Positions 23,739 to 31,971 of a DNA stretch of 45,764 nt are shown here, one piece after another; positions within the stretch are counted from its first letter, which is position 1; every line of letters begins with the position of its first letter. The stretch lies in NCBI GenBank assembly GCA_900498245.1, contig LS998015.1, forward strand, positions 2,048,473 through 2,094,236, written 5' to 3'. Origin of the DNA: Candidatus Zixiibacteriota bacterium. GTDB lineage: Bacteria; Zixibacteria; MSB-5A5; GN15; PGXB01. The notes under the pieces were generated by a model. It saw only the letters and a program-made list of their open reading frames with translations. It did no database searches and was not told where the DNA came from. A program made the translations under genes and the position numbers.

Positions 23739-24872
23739 TTATATTATTACCAGTTCTGCGCGGAGGGCTCCCGCCTGTTTGAGCGATTCGAAAATGGCAA
23801 TAATGTCACGCGGGGCGGCACCAATTTGATTGAGCGCCGAGGCGACATCGGCCAGTGAAACGGCCTCAGCCAGATTTATGACGCGTGCCTTTTCGGAGTT
23901 AACGGATATCTGATATTCCGGCATCACCACCGTTTCCCCTTTGGAAAAAGGCTCCGGTTGTGATATCACGGGCGTTGATTTTATATTGACCGTAATGTTC
24001 CCATGAGCGATAGCGACGGGGGCGATCGTCACGTTTCCTCCCGCCACTATAGTTCCGGTTCTTTCGTTGATAACTACTCGCGCCACCTGATCCGGATCAA
24101 TCTGCATGCTGTCGATATCGGCAATGAGATGCACTTTCTCGTTGGCATACTGGAAAGAGTCGGGAACATTGAGGCGAATCGTGGCGGCGTTATCGACGAA
24201 GGCTATCAGTCCATATTTCTTATTTATTTTTTCCGCGATCCGGGCTGCGGTTGTGAAATCAGGTGATTGCAGGGCCAATACGAAACTATTCTGGTCGGAT
24301 TTGGGCGCAATGGTGTTTACGATCACACCGCCTCCAGGTACTCTCCCGACAAGGGTGTAATTATTAATGATCTTGTTGCCGTCTTCGACCTGCACGTTGA
24401 AACCGCCGATCGATACCGGTCCCTGAGCATTGGCATATACATCGCCGCTGGCCGATGACAATTGCGTCATCAGAAGCAACCCTCCCTGCAAAGAGGAAGC
24501 ATCACCGACCGATGAGACGGTCACATCGATTCTATCCCCGATTCTGTTATTCGAGGTAATTTTTCCCGTCACAATCACGGCGGCGACATTTTTCACCTTC
24601 AATTTTTCCGGATCAACCGTCATTCCCATCCGGTGCATCAAATTAGCCAGCGATTGAGTGGTGAACTGGGTTCCCTTGCCGTCGCCGGTTCCATCAAGAC
24701 CAATTATCAGACCATAGCCGAGCAAATCAGCTTCATTTTCGCTCTGTAAGCGGGTGATGTCCTTTATGCGCGTCGAGGACTCCGCCGGCGGCGCCATGGC
24801 GAGGATCATTAAGGCGACCGCCGCGATTAGAAAAGACGGTATCGATATTCTGGTACAAATTAGACTATTCAT
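23739..24872 (-). CDS. flgI: flagellar P-ring protein FlgI
   Basis: Forms the P-ring in the peptidoglycan layer around the rod. 377 aa with a hydrophobic Sec signal (about 14-32) followed by RIKDITRLQSENEADLLGYGLIIGLDGTGDG, the family signature, and the conserved Ala/Val-rich MHRMGMTV and VNTIAPKSDQNSF stretches. SD AGGAG is 5 nt before the ATG. It lies between flgH and flgJ in the usual order. Confidence 0.97.
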   Translation of the reverse strand: MNSLICTRISIPSFLIAAVALMILAMAPPAESSTRIKDITRLQSENEADLLGYGLIIGLDGTGDGKGTQFTTQSLANLMHRMGMTVDPEKLKVKNVAAVIVTGKITSNNRIGDRIDVTVSSVGDASSLQGGLLLMTQLSSASGDVYANAQGPVSIGGFNVQVEDGNKIINNYTLVGRVPGGGVIVNTIAPKSDQNSFVLALQSPDFTTAARIAEKINKKYGLIAFVDNAATIRLNVPDSFQYANEKVHLIADIDSMQIDPDQVARVVINERTGTIVAGGNVTIAPVAIAHGNITVNIKSTPVISQPEPFSKGETVVMPEYQISVNSEKARVINLAEAVSLADVASALNQIGAAPRDIIAIFESLKQAGALRAELVII

Positions 24873-24880
24873 TTTTGCTC

Positions 24881-25468
24881 CTAAAACAGCCAGTTGAGAA
24901 ACCGCATGATGAAGCCCGGCCGGCTGGCGCTGTTAGTTGAGCCTTTCCCGGTATAAGTGATATCGGCGTCGGCGATAAGATAGGAATCGATGGTATTGGC
25001 GCCGGTCACATCGCGGGGACGAACCACTCCGGTCAAGGTCATCGTCTCTTTATCTTTGGAAATTCCGACCGTCCGGCTTCCCTTAATTATCAGATCCCCA
25101 TTTTCTTTCACACCGACAACGGTTACCGTTATTTTGCCACGCAGACTTTGGTTACGGGTATTCTGCCCCTTACCGTCGTAGGAATTTTTATTTTCGTGGC
25201 TGACGCTGAAAAAAGGAATGAAATCAAGTTTTCCTGCCCCGGGGCCGCCGTCGGTACTGAATGAACCGGTTTTTTCGGCCTTGGTTTGGGTCTGGCTGGA
25301 CGCATCTGACACCTCATATACCAGCACGGTCAAAATATCCCCGACCTTATGGGCCTTGATGTCGGTATATAATGATGTTCCCTGCCCGAAGTCTCCCGAC
25401 CAGACACGTAATGAAAACGGCAAGAGCAGCAGAATTATTATAAACAGCAATATCTTCAATATCTTCAT
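24881..25468 (-). CDS. flgH: flagellar L-ring protein FlgH, without a lipobox
   Basis: Outer-membrane ring of the basal body. The family core is clear: SLYTDIKAHKVGDILTVLVYE, then NGDLIIKGSRTVGISKDKETMTLTGVVRPRDV, with SASRPGFIMRFLNWLF at the end. The reading starting at 25510 is longer; I use the ATG at 25468 because GAGGT precedes it, giving 195 aa. The N-terminus is a hydrophobic signal sequence with no Cys, so the lipid anchor of classical FlgH (a lipoprotein in E. coli) seems to be missing. Ring attachment may depend on other contacts. Confidence 0.93.
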   Translation of the reverse strand: MKILKILLFIIILLLLPFSLRVWSGDFGQGTSLYTDIKAHKVGDILTVLVYEVSDASSQTQTKAEKTGSFSTDGGPGAGKLDFIPFFSVSHENKNSYDGKGQNTRNQSLRGKITVTVVGVKENGDLIIKGSRTVGISKDKETMTLTGVVRPRDVTGANTIDSYLIADADITYTGKGSTNSASRPGFIMRFLNWLF

Positions 25469-25478
25469 TGTTACTACC

Positions 25479-26177
25479 TCATAAACCTTCCACCGACACC
25501 GTCCTGTCATCGACCACCGTGCCGGATATTATTTTATTCGACTGTATATTTTGAACTCTGATTTTTTCGCCCGAATATCCCGATTGCAGGGCCTTGCCAC
25601 GGGCCGAGATTTCAAAAGTCGACGACCTATATAAAATGCTTATAGGTTGCCCGCTTAGAACGGTAGGGATTTCTTCTACCATGCCCGAAGTCAATATTTG
25701 CCCCTTCCTGATATATCTTTTCGACCACTTGCCTGGCAGTTGCGAAATATCGGATAAAGGCACCTCCGTCAGCCCCGTGATGTCGGCCCGTTCCAGGCGG
25801 CAATTTTGATCGGTGATATTTTCATTGCGCCTGATGTCGCTTGTCGCCACCAGTACATTATCAAATCGAGTAATTTTTAACTGCATTCGGCTTTCCAGGA
25901 TTGGTTCCCCGCGGCGCAGAAAGATAACCGGAATTGTGGTCAGATCATTTGACGGCAAATTGGCGGAAAGTTTGATTGCAACACTATCATAATCGGAAGC
26001 CTGAGGAATATTCGGCATCCTCCGGACGGATATCGCTATGTTCCCGGTGTCGAGTTGATATAAGACGATTACTTTGTTTATCAGCTCTTTTTCGGTCAAT
26101 TCGGATGCGGTCACAGCCGATACTGCAAATGACACAATCAATGTCAGGAAAAGACAAATCCATTTGCCTTTTATCAT
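25479..26177 (-). CDS. flgA: P-ring assembly chaperone FlgA
   Basis: Periplasmic chaperone for FlgI polymerisation. 232 aa: Sec signal (about 5-25), an N-terminal region, and a SAF-type C-terminal domain (about 110-232), with NITDQNCRLERADITG, KRYIRKGQILTSGMVE and the SGEKIRVQNIQSNKIISGTVVDD ending typical for FlgA. It lies 10 nt before the flgH start and 11 nt after flgG. Confidence 0.92.
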   Translation of the reverse strand: MIKGKWICLFLTLIVSFAVSAVTASELTEKELINKVIVLYQLDTGNIAISVRRMPNIPQASDYDSVAIKLSANLPSNDLTTIPVIFLRRGEPILESRMQLKITRFDNVLVATSDIRRNENITDQNCRLERADITGLTEVPLSDISQLPGKWSKRYIRKGQILTSGMVEEIPTVLSGQPISILYRSSTFEISARGKALQSGYSGEKIRVQNIQSNKIISGTVVDDRTVSVEGL

Positions 26178-26188
26178 AATTTCAGTTC

Positions 26189-26977
26189 CTATCTTTTCAG
26201 ATTATTGACGATCTGCGTCATATCCTCGCTGGTTTGGATGACTTTGGAGTTCAGTTCATAGGCCCGCTGGGCGACAATCATGTTGACCATTTCGTCGACC
26301 ACCCGGACATTTGATATTTCCAGATATCCCTGATCGATTTTCCCCATTCCCTCTTCGGTTGGGCCGGCGAGAATCGGCGCGCCAGACGCCAGCGTCTGGT
26401 TGTACAGATTATGTCCCACCGCGGATAGCCCGGCCGGATTTATAAATTTCGCCAATTCGAGTCGGCCAATGGACTGCGGTTCGTCATTTCCGACCAGCTT
26501 CACCGAGACATCGCCATCCATACTGACCGAGATCGATTCGGCGTTATCCGGGATAGTGATTTCCGGGTACAAAAAGAAACCATCGGATGTCACCACCCGA
26601 CCCTCAGCCGAAACTTTGAGGGCCCCGTCACGGGTATAGGAAGTTGTCCCATCGGGCATGGATATCTGGAAAAATCCGTTCCCTTCGATGGCGAGATCAA
26701 GAGCGTTGCCGGTCTGAGTCAAGTCGCCGGTAGAAAACTCGCGGACGGTTGAGACAGCCCGGGTTCCGTAGCCGACATCCAGATTGGTCGGGGCCGAGGT
26801 CCCCAGAGACGTAGCGGTTCCGGCGCGGCGGAGATTTTGATACAGAACATCTTGAAATTCGACCCGACTTCTCTTATAGCCGGTGGTGTTCACATTGGCC
26901 AGGTTATTGGCAATATTATCGACATTCATCTGCTGTGCCAGCATACCGGAGGAGGCACTGCGCATTGCTTTTATCAT
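26189..26977 (-). CDS. flgG: distal rod protein FlgG
   Basis: Distal rod subunit. The 262-aa length matches E. coli FlgG (260). The N-terminal rod motif MLAQQMNVDNIANNLANVNTTGYKRSRVEFQD and the C-terminal VRVVDEMVNMIVAQRAYELNSKVIQTSEDMTQIVNNL are diagnostic. It follows flgF and precedes flgA. Confidence 0.97.
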   Translation of the reverse strand: MIKAMRSASSGMLAQQMNVDNIANNLANVNTTGYKRSRVEFQDVLYQNLRRAGTATSLGTSAPTNLDVGYGTRAVSTVREFSTGDLTQTGNALDLAIEGNGFFQISMPDGTTSYTRDGALKVSAEGRVVTSDGFFLYPEITIPDNAESISVSMDGDVSVKLVGNDEPQSIGRLELAKFINPAGLSAVGHNLYNQTLASGAPILAGPTEEGMGKIDQGYLEISNVRVVDEMVNMIVAQRAYELNSKVIQTSEDMTQIVNNLKR

Positions 26978-27000
26978 AATCTTATCTCCTATTTTTCGCT

Positions 27001-27732
27001 CTAACGGACCCGGCCGACATTATTGATCAATTTATCCAGCGAATCATCCTGGGCCTTAACCGCCTGAGCGTCGGCCTCGAAATTGCGGAACGACACGATC
27101 ATATCGACCATTTCCTTGACCACATTGACATTGGATGATTCGAGATATCCCTGTTTGATGAGAAAATTCATTGCCCGGGGCAAGTCGATCCCCTGGGGAA
27201 CCTCAAAAGCATTATCCCCGATTTTTACCAGCGATGATTTGTCCGCGACATCAACCACCTGCAGCGTCCCGATCTGTGCATCATCAACCTGTACCTGCCC
27301 GTTTTCGGCAATCGAAACTGTCCCCTCTCCCACACCTATCGGGCCGCTGTCGCCGAGCAGACGATTGCCATTCGGATCGACCAGATAACCATCGGGGCTG
27401 ATCATAAACGAACCGGCTCGTGTCAGAACAGTATTTCCTTCGGCTGACTCCGCCACGAAAAATCCCGCGCCCTCCAATGCTACGTCAAGCGGATTGCCGG
27501 TTTGATCCAGCGACCCCTGATCATAATCGGTATAGACCTGATCAATCATGGGCGTTTCCCAATCGGATTTTTTGGGAACCAGTTTGGCCTGAGCGCGCGA
27601 TAATTCCTTCGTAAAAACCATATCACGTTTGAAACCGGGCGCCGAAGCATTAGCCAGATTATTGGCCGTAATCTCTTGTTCCTTTATTCGCGGCAACATG
27701 CCGGACGCGGAACGATATAGTCCTTTTATCAT
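27001..27732 (-). CDS. flgF: proximal rod protein FlgF
   Basis: Rod protein of the FlgF/FlgG family (243 aa), beginning MIKGLYRSASGMLPRIKEQEITANNLANASAPGFKRD and ending with VKEMVDMIVSFRNFEADAQAVKAQDDSLDKLINNVGRV. It is the first gene of a long operon that reaches the glycosyltransferase at 15098. A sigma54-type promoter ends only about 17 nt before its start. Confidence 0.95.
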   Translation of the reverse strand: MIKGLYRSASGMLPRIKEQEITANNLANASAPGFKRDMVFTKELSRAQAKLVPKKSDWETPMIDQVYTDYDQGSLDQTGNPLDVALEGAGFFVAESAEGNTVLTRAGSFMISPDGYLVDPNGNRLLGDSGPIGVGEGTVSIAENGQVQVDDAQIGTLQVVDVADKSSLVKIGDNAFEVPQGIDLPRAMNFLIKQGYLESSNVNVVKEMVDMIVSFRNFEADAQAVKAQDDSLDKLINNVGRVR

Positions 27733-27759
27733 AAATGGTATTTCTCCAGGAATATCTTA

Positions 27760-27775
27760 AGCAAGGCTTGTGCCG
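27760..27775 (-). promoter_or_regulatory. sigma54 promoter of the flgF operon
   Basis: On the minus strand CGGCACA-AGCC-TTGCT: GG (-24) and GC (-12) are separated by exactly 10 nt, and it matches TGGCACG-N4-TTGCW at all but two positions. The predicted start is near 27749, 17 nt before the flgF ATG. Confidence 0.75.
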
Positions 27776-27794
27776 CCATCTATCGACGCCCGGT

Positions 27795-27865
27795 TGTCGC
27801 GATATAACAGATTGCCAGACAGTTAAATACGAGGTCGATATGAATTTTGGCGCGACATCGCGACA
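27795..27865. promoter_or_regulatory. repeated TGTCGCG motifs upstream of the flgF promoter
   Basis: TGTCGCG at 27795-27801 and two inverted copies (CGCGACA) at 27851-27857 and 27859-27865. The outer arms extend to 9-bp perfect inverted repeats (TGTCGCGAT / ATCGCGACA). They sit 46 to 116 bp upstream of the predicted start, a normal distance for enhancer sites of NtrC-type activators. The rest of 27776-28183 shows no ORF I trust. Confidence 0.4.
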
Positions 27866-28183
27866 GATCGAAATCAATGGAATTCCGGAAAAAAATTCCC
27901 TGATTCCCATCCTCGTTTTCCCTTTATGAGAAATTCTAATCTGATTTATTGGATGACCTTTATTGAATCTTCAAGTGATAGGTCCAGACAAATAAATTGT
28001 GCAAAGATTTTCATAATTGGAAAACCGCTAAAATTCGCTTGTCCTCCCGCCTGCCCGCCATTATATTGTAATAGTTATAGTTACTTCGTTGTTTATGACT
28101 TCCTTCAGAGCCCGCCAGAAAGTTTATTGATTTGCATTGCTTTTGCTCTAATGCTTGACGCACTTAATATGGGATATGGAATT

Positions 28184-29437
28184 ATGAGAAAATTATCCGG
28201 TCTTCTATTATTATGTTTGATAATTACGGCCCCGGCATTCCCCGATCCGGGCATCCCCGATACGGTGAGAATAGATTCAGTATCGGCTTATCTGGGCGGC
28301 ACAGCCATACTTCCGGTCTATTTCTTTAACGATGAGCCGTTAAGCGGTCTGGAGTTGACGATACGACACGACTCCGAATTGATAACGCTGGATTCATTCT
28401 CGCTGGCCGGAGGACGGCTCAGTTATATTCCTTCAGGCGACCTGATTTCCCGCTCCGGTGCCGGCCTGTTTGATTTGCTTGTGCCGGATAACACGGGATT
28501 TATTCCGGTCGGCACAGGCTTATTTTGCAATCTCTATTTTTCCGTCAGTCGGGCCGCGGCCGGAAATACCTTTGTTATCGATACTACCTATTGGGCGCCG
28601 GCCTCAAGAACATTTCTAATTGACTCGGAGGGTTATTCAATTGATCCGAAGATTGTAAAAGGGTATATTACAGTCTCCGAACCGCCGCCGAGTAATGACT
28701 CCATCTGGATAGATACACTGACAGCCCGAACCGGAAAGACCGCCGCCGTGAATATTTATGGATATAATTCTGAGGATATATCAAAAATAGATCTCGCCCT
28801 GACTTACTCCTCAGCCGATTTAATATTCGATTCCGTATCATACGCGGGGACTCGCGGCGTTCTGGCTTCGAGCCGGACGGTCAGTCAGAATCCGGCCGAT
28901 CGGCAAGTTCTGGTCTCATTATCATTCTCCTCCGCATCCTTACCGGTCGGGGCCGGCCCCCTCGCCACCCTTGTTTTCACTGTGAATAATAATGCTCCCG
29001 AGGAAAGGGTCATAATCGATTCGGCCAGTTTTCTCGGGACCATCCCGCTAGAATTCACTACCGGGGGCGGACTGACCTTTGCGCCGTATTTCCGGGAAGG
29101 ATATGTCGACATCAAATCGGGAACCGCCGTCGAAGAAAGAAAGAGCCCCGTTATCCCGACCAAATATGCACTGGCGCAGAATTATCCCAATCCGTTCAAT
29201 CCCTCGACAGCGATAAAATTCGACCTTCCCCAGACATCGCAAGTCAAGCTGGAAATCTTTAATATCCTGGGGCAAAAAATCCGTACCTTAATCAACCGGG
29301 AGATGACTGCCGGTTCTTACGATATAACTTTTGATGGAAAAGGAGATGATAACAAGCAACTCGGCTCGGGTGTCTATTTCTATCGCCTGCGGGCGGGAGA
29401 ATTCGAACAAAGCCGTAGCATGATGCTGCTCAAATGA
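28184..29437 (+). CDS. secreted protein with cohesin-like domains and T9SS sorting tail
   Basis: 417 aa. Hydrophobic signal peptide (MRKLSGLLLLCLIITAPAF), two beta-rich domains of about 140 residues each (first starting near residue 25, second near 160) that resemble cohesin-type extracellular domains, then a C-terminal Por/T9SS sorting domain (about 330-417) with NYPNPFNPST, VKLEIFNILGQKIRTL and LGSGVYFYRLRAGEF. The open frame extends upstream to 27926, but I start at 28184, where the signal peptide begins. It is the only plus-strand gene inside the flagellar region. The target of the protein is unknown; adhesion or cell-surface assembly is likely. Confidence 0.85.
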   Translation: MRKLSGLLLLCLIITAPAFPDPGIPDTVRIDSVSAYLGGTAILPVYFFNDEPLSGLELTIRHDSELITLDSFSLAGGRLSYIPSGDLISRSGAGLFDLLVPDNTGFIPVGTGLFCNLYFSVSRAAAGNTFVIDTTYWAPASRTFLIDSEGYSIDPKIVKGYITVSEPPPSNDSIWIDTLTARTGKTAAVNIYGYNSEDISKIDLALTYSSADLIFDSVSYAGTRGVLASSRTVSQNPADRQVLVSLSFSSASLPVGAGPLATLVFTVNNNAPEERVIIDSASFLGTIPLEFTTGGGLTFAPYFREGYVDIKSGTAVEERKSPVIPTKYALAQNYPNPFNPSTAIKFDLPQTSQVKLEIFNILGQKIRTLINREMTAGSYDITFDGKGDDNKQLGSGVYFYRLRAGEFEQSRSMMLLK

Positions 29438-29463
29438 GACCTTTTTTGCAGGATTAAAATCTA

Positions 29464-29937
29464 TCATTCAGAAGGCTTGCGGTATCCCCGCGAGCCTTTT
29501 TTGTAATTGAAAAGATTCGAGGCCAGTTCGTCCTGTTCTTTCTGCATTGTCAATTCGGCGTTTTTCAGGTGCGCGGCCCGTTTCCGTTCTCTCAATTTCT
29601 CGTATATTTTTTTCTGCTTCGTCGCTTCGACCAGTTCCAAACGCTTTTTTTCCCGATCGGCCAGGTACGCTTTCAAGACTTCTTTCCCGGCCAGTTCGTT
29701 CTTATTGAGAATCATATAGTATCGCGAATACCCGGAAAGGACCTGGGGCTCGATTTTCCCTTCAAGAAAATTCCTTTGCCTCTCCTGGGTTTCAGTCCGG
29801 CTGAATATCAGGTTATCAAGCAATTGCTCCTGTTGCATCACGCGGTGCGACGCCAGAGCCAGGAATTTCTGCTTATCCCTCTCGTGATGGGCCTTAATTT
29901 GAAGAACTCTTTCCAGCCGAAAGCGGAACTTTTTCAT
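29464..29937 (-). CDS. fliJ: flagellar export protein FliJ
   Basis: 157-aa coiled-coil protein that links the export ATPase FliI to the export gate. It starts MKKFRFRLERVLQIKAHHERDKQKFLALA, the FliJ pattern, and continues with long Lys/Glu-rich helices. A longer reading begins with a TTG at 29970; the ATG at 29937 gives the canonical N-terminus and overlaps the end of fliI by 44 nt. Its last codons overlap the terminator of the convergent T9SS-tailed gene. Confidence 0.88.
   Translation of the reverse strand: MKKFRFRLERVLQIKAHHERDKQKFLALASHRVMQQEQLLDNLIFSRTETQERQRNFLEGKIEPQVLSGYSRYYMILNKNELAGKEVLKAYLADREKKRLELVEATKQKKIYEKLRERKRAAHLKNAELTMQKEQDELASNLFNYKKGSRGYRKPSE
29472..29502 (+). terminator. 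terminator of the T9SS-tailed gene, inside the fliJ 3' end
   Basis: GGCTTGCGG / CCGCGAGCC hairpin (29474-29482 and 29488-29496, one G-U pair) followed by six T. It is 34 nt after the plus-strand stop and lies inside the coding end of fliJ. Confidence 0.75.
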
Positions 29938-31273
29938 TATTGTTACCGGTAGAAGAATTTTCGCCCACAATCTCTGCCAACTGCTTCAGGGCGTCGTCGA
30001 AATTTGAATGCTCCTCGATTCTCTGGAAAAAGAAGCGATTGATATCGCCGATTTTGGAGATGGCATAATCGATATCGGGTGAGGAGCCTTTCACATAGGC
30101 CCCGATATTTATCAGATCCTCCGCTTCTCGATACACGGCCACAATCTTCCGTACCCGGGCCGCCAGCGCTTGATGTTCCGGCGATGTTACATCTATCATG
30201 AGCCGGCTAATGGAATCCAGGATGTCTACCGCCGGATATTGATTTAGTGAGGCCAATTTTCGCGATAACCCGACATGCCCGTCCAGAATCGACCGGACGG
30301 CATCGGAGATCGGTTCATTGAAGTCGTCCCCTTCTACCAGGACAGTGTATAATCCGGTAATCGAACCTTTGTCATTGTTTCCGGCCCGCTCCAGCAGTCT
30401 GGGCAAAGAGGCGAAAACCGATGGTGTAAAGCCTTTTGTCGCCGGCGGCTCGCCGACCGCCAGCCCGACTTCGCGTTGTGCAATGGCGATTCGGGTAATT
30501 GAATCCATTAAAAGCATGACATTTTTCCCTTGATCGCGGAAATATTCGGCTATGGCCGTCGCCAGATGTGCCCCTTTTATTCTAATCAGGGCCGGCTGGT
30601 CCGATGTTACCGCGACAACCACCGATCGTTTCAAACCTGCAGTCCCCAGATCCTTCTCAATGAATTCTCTCACTTCGCGCCCCCGTTCCCCGACCAAGGC
30701 GATGATATTGACATCGGCCGAAGATCCTCGGGCTATCATGCCCATAAGAACTGATTTGCCCACGCCGGAGCCGGCGAATATTCCCATTCTTTGTCCCTGC
30801 CCGCAGGAGGCCATTATATCTATGATTTTTATGCCGGTTCTAATCGGCTCTTTTATTCGTCTTCTCTTGAGGGCCGGAATTGGCGGACTTTCGACGACGC
30901 GGTATTGACGGCACATTAGCGGTCCGAGATTGTCGATCGGCTGGCCGAGGCCGCCGAGAACCCGGCCGATTAACTCCTCCCCCACCGCCACGCGAAGCTG
31001 CTCTCCCGTGGAAATAACGATTGAACCGGGAGTTATTCCGGAAATCGGACCGAGGGGCATCAATAGAATGCGGTTGTCACGAAAACCAACCACTTCCGCC
31101 TTTATTTTTTCGCCGCTCTCGGGATTCTCAATTTGACAGAGGTCACCGACCGAAACCGCCGGCCCGACTGACTCTACGACCAGACCGATTACCTGCACTA
31201 CTTTTCCCGATTGCTTTATCGTGCTGGTGCGGTCGATTCGGTCGGAGTAGAATTGATACGGAACCGCTTTCAA
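29894..31273 (-). CDS. fliI: flagellum-specific ATPase FliI
   Basis: Hexameric ATPase of the flagellar type III export apparatus, related to F1-beta. 459 aa. Walker A FAGSGVGKSVLMGM (about 170), VGERGREVREFIE, Walker B with VMLLMDSITRIAIAQREVGLAVGEPPATKGFTPSVFA, and the C-terminal helical domain. The start codon is TTG in a TTGA overlap with the fliH stop, with GAGGG about 7 nt upstream. The C-terminal tail is Ser/Asn-rich. Confidence 0.96.
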   Translation of the reverse strand: MKAVPYQFYSDRIDRTSTIKQSGKVVQVIGLVVESVGPAVSVGDLCQIENPESGEKIKAEVVGFRDNRILLMPLGPISGITPGSIVISTGEQLRVAVGEELIGRVLGGLGQPIDNLGPLMCRQYRVVESPPIPALKRRRIKEPIRTGIKIIDIMASCGQGQRMGIFAGSGVGKSVLMGMIARGSSADVNIIALVGERGREVREFIEKDLGTAGLKRSVVVAVTSDQPALIRIKGAHLATAIAEYFRDQGKNVMLLMDSITRIAIAQREVGLAVGEPPATKGFTPSVFASLPRLLERAGNNDKGSITGLYTVLVEGDDFNEPISDAVRSILDGHVGLSRKLASLNQYPAVDILDSISRLMIDVTSPEHQALAARVRKIVAVYREAEDLINIGAYVKGSSPDIDYAISKIGDINRFFFQRIEEHSNFDDALKQLAEIVGENSSTGNNNEKVPLSAGKSSSN

Positions 31274-31971
31274 GGCTCGCCCTCAACTTCACCCAGAGCT
31301 TCGCCAATAATCTCCAGTTGGGAATCGACTCTGGCGTCGACATCGCCCGTAGGGGTTTCGATAAAACACCCGCCGTTGCGGACGCGAGCGTCGGGCTCAA
31401 TGGCGATATCTTTGATCGCCGTCGAATCCCCTTTAAAACGCTCTATTTGCTGTTCAATCAGCGGAAGGTGATCGGGATGGACCTTCACTTTTATTCTGGA
31501 TTTATCCACCAGTTTTCTGATTGTACCGTCTATGATTCCGGCCGTGACCTCGGGATCGAGTCGCGCCGAATCAAACGTAACTTTGCGGGCGATACTGATG
31601 ACGAGTTGAAGAATCTTGGCTCTGGCGTCATTATAAAGTACTTCTCTCTGCTTGATGGCGTCTTTAATGGCCCCGGCGAAATTATCTATGACCTTCTGCG
31701 CTTCGGCATGTCCCCTGGCGATGCCGTGCGTCATCCCTTCGTCGTAGCCTCTCTGATATTCCGAATTTTTTTCATTTTCAAGGCGGGACTCGATTTTTAT
31801 GATTTCCTGAATAGGGATCAATTTCCGCCCTTCAATAGAAGTAATAACATTGATATCCGCGAATTTGGCCGCCAGGCGGGATTCGGCCAGACGGTCCGCT
31901 TCCAGGTCCGACCGATATTCACCGATAATGACTTTATCTGTGAGGATCGGACGGTGCAGCAGTTTAGACAA
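31270..31971 (-). CDS. fliH: flagellar assembly protein FliH
   Basis: Stator-like regulator of FliI. 233 aa: a variable N-terminus, a central helix with the GxxxG-like run YQRGYDEGMTHGIARGHAEA (about 95-115), and the C-terminal domain VHPDHLPLIEQQI and EPDARVRNGGCFIETPTGDVDARVDSQLEII. The start is TTG at 31971 with an AAGGAGG SD 6 nt before it. It overlaps fliG by 8 nt. Confidence 0.92.
   Translation of the reverse strand: MSKLLHRPILTDKVIIGEYRSDLEADRLAESRLAAKFADINVITSIEGRKLIPIQEIIKIESRLENEKNSEYQRGYDEGMTHGIARGHAEAQKVIDNFAGAIKDAIKQREVLYNDARAKILQLVISIARKVTFDSARLDPEVTAGIIDGTIRKLVDKSRIKVKVHPDHLPLIEQQIERFKGDSTAIKDIAIEPDARVRNGGCFIETPTGDVDARVDSQLEIIGEALGEVEGEP

Noticed and set aside
27926-28183. 86-codon N-terminal extension of the T9SS-tailed gene
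   Set aside because: The extension does not look like protein (Cys/Pro/Tyr-rich) and would bury the signal peptide; start set at 28184.
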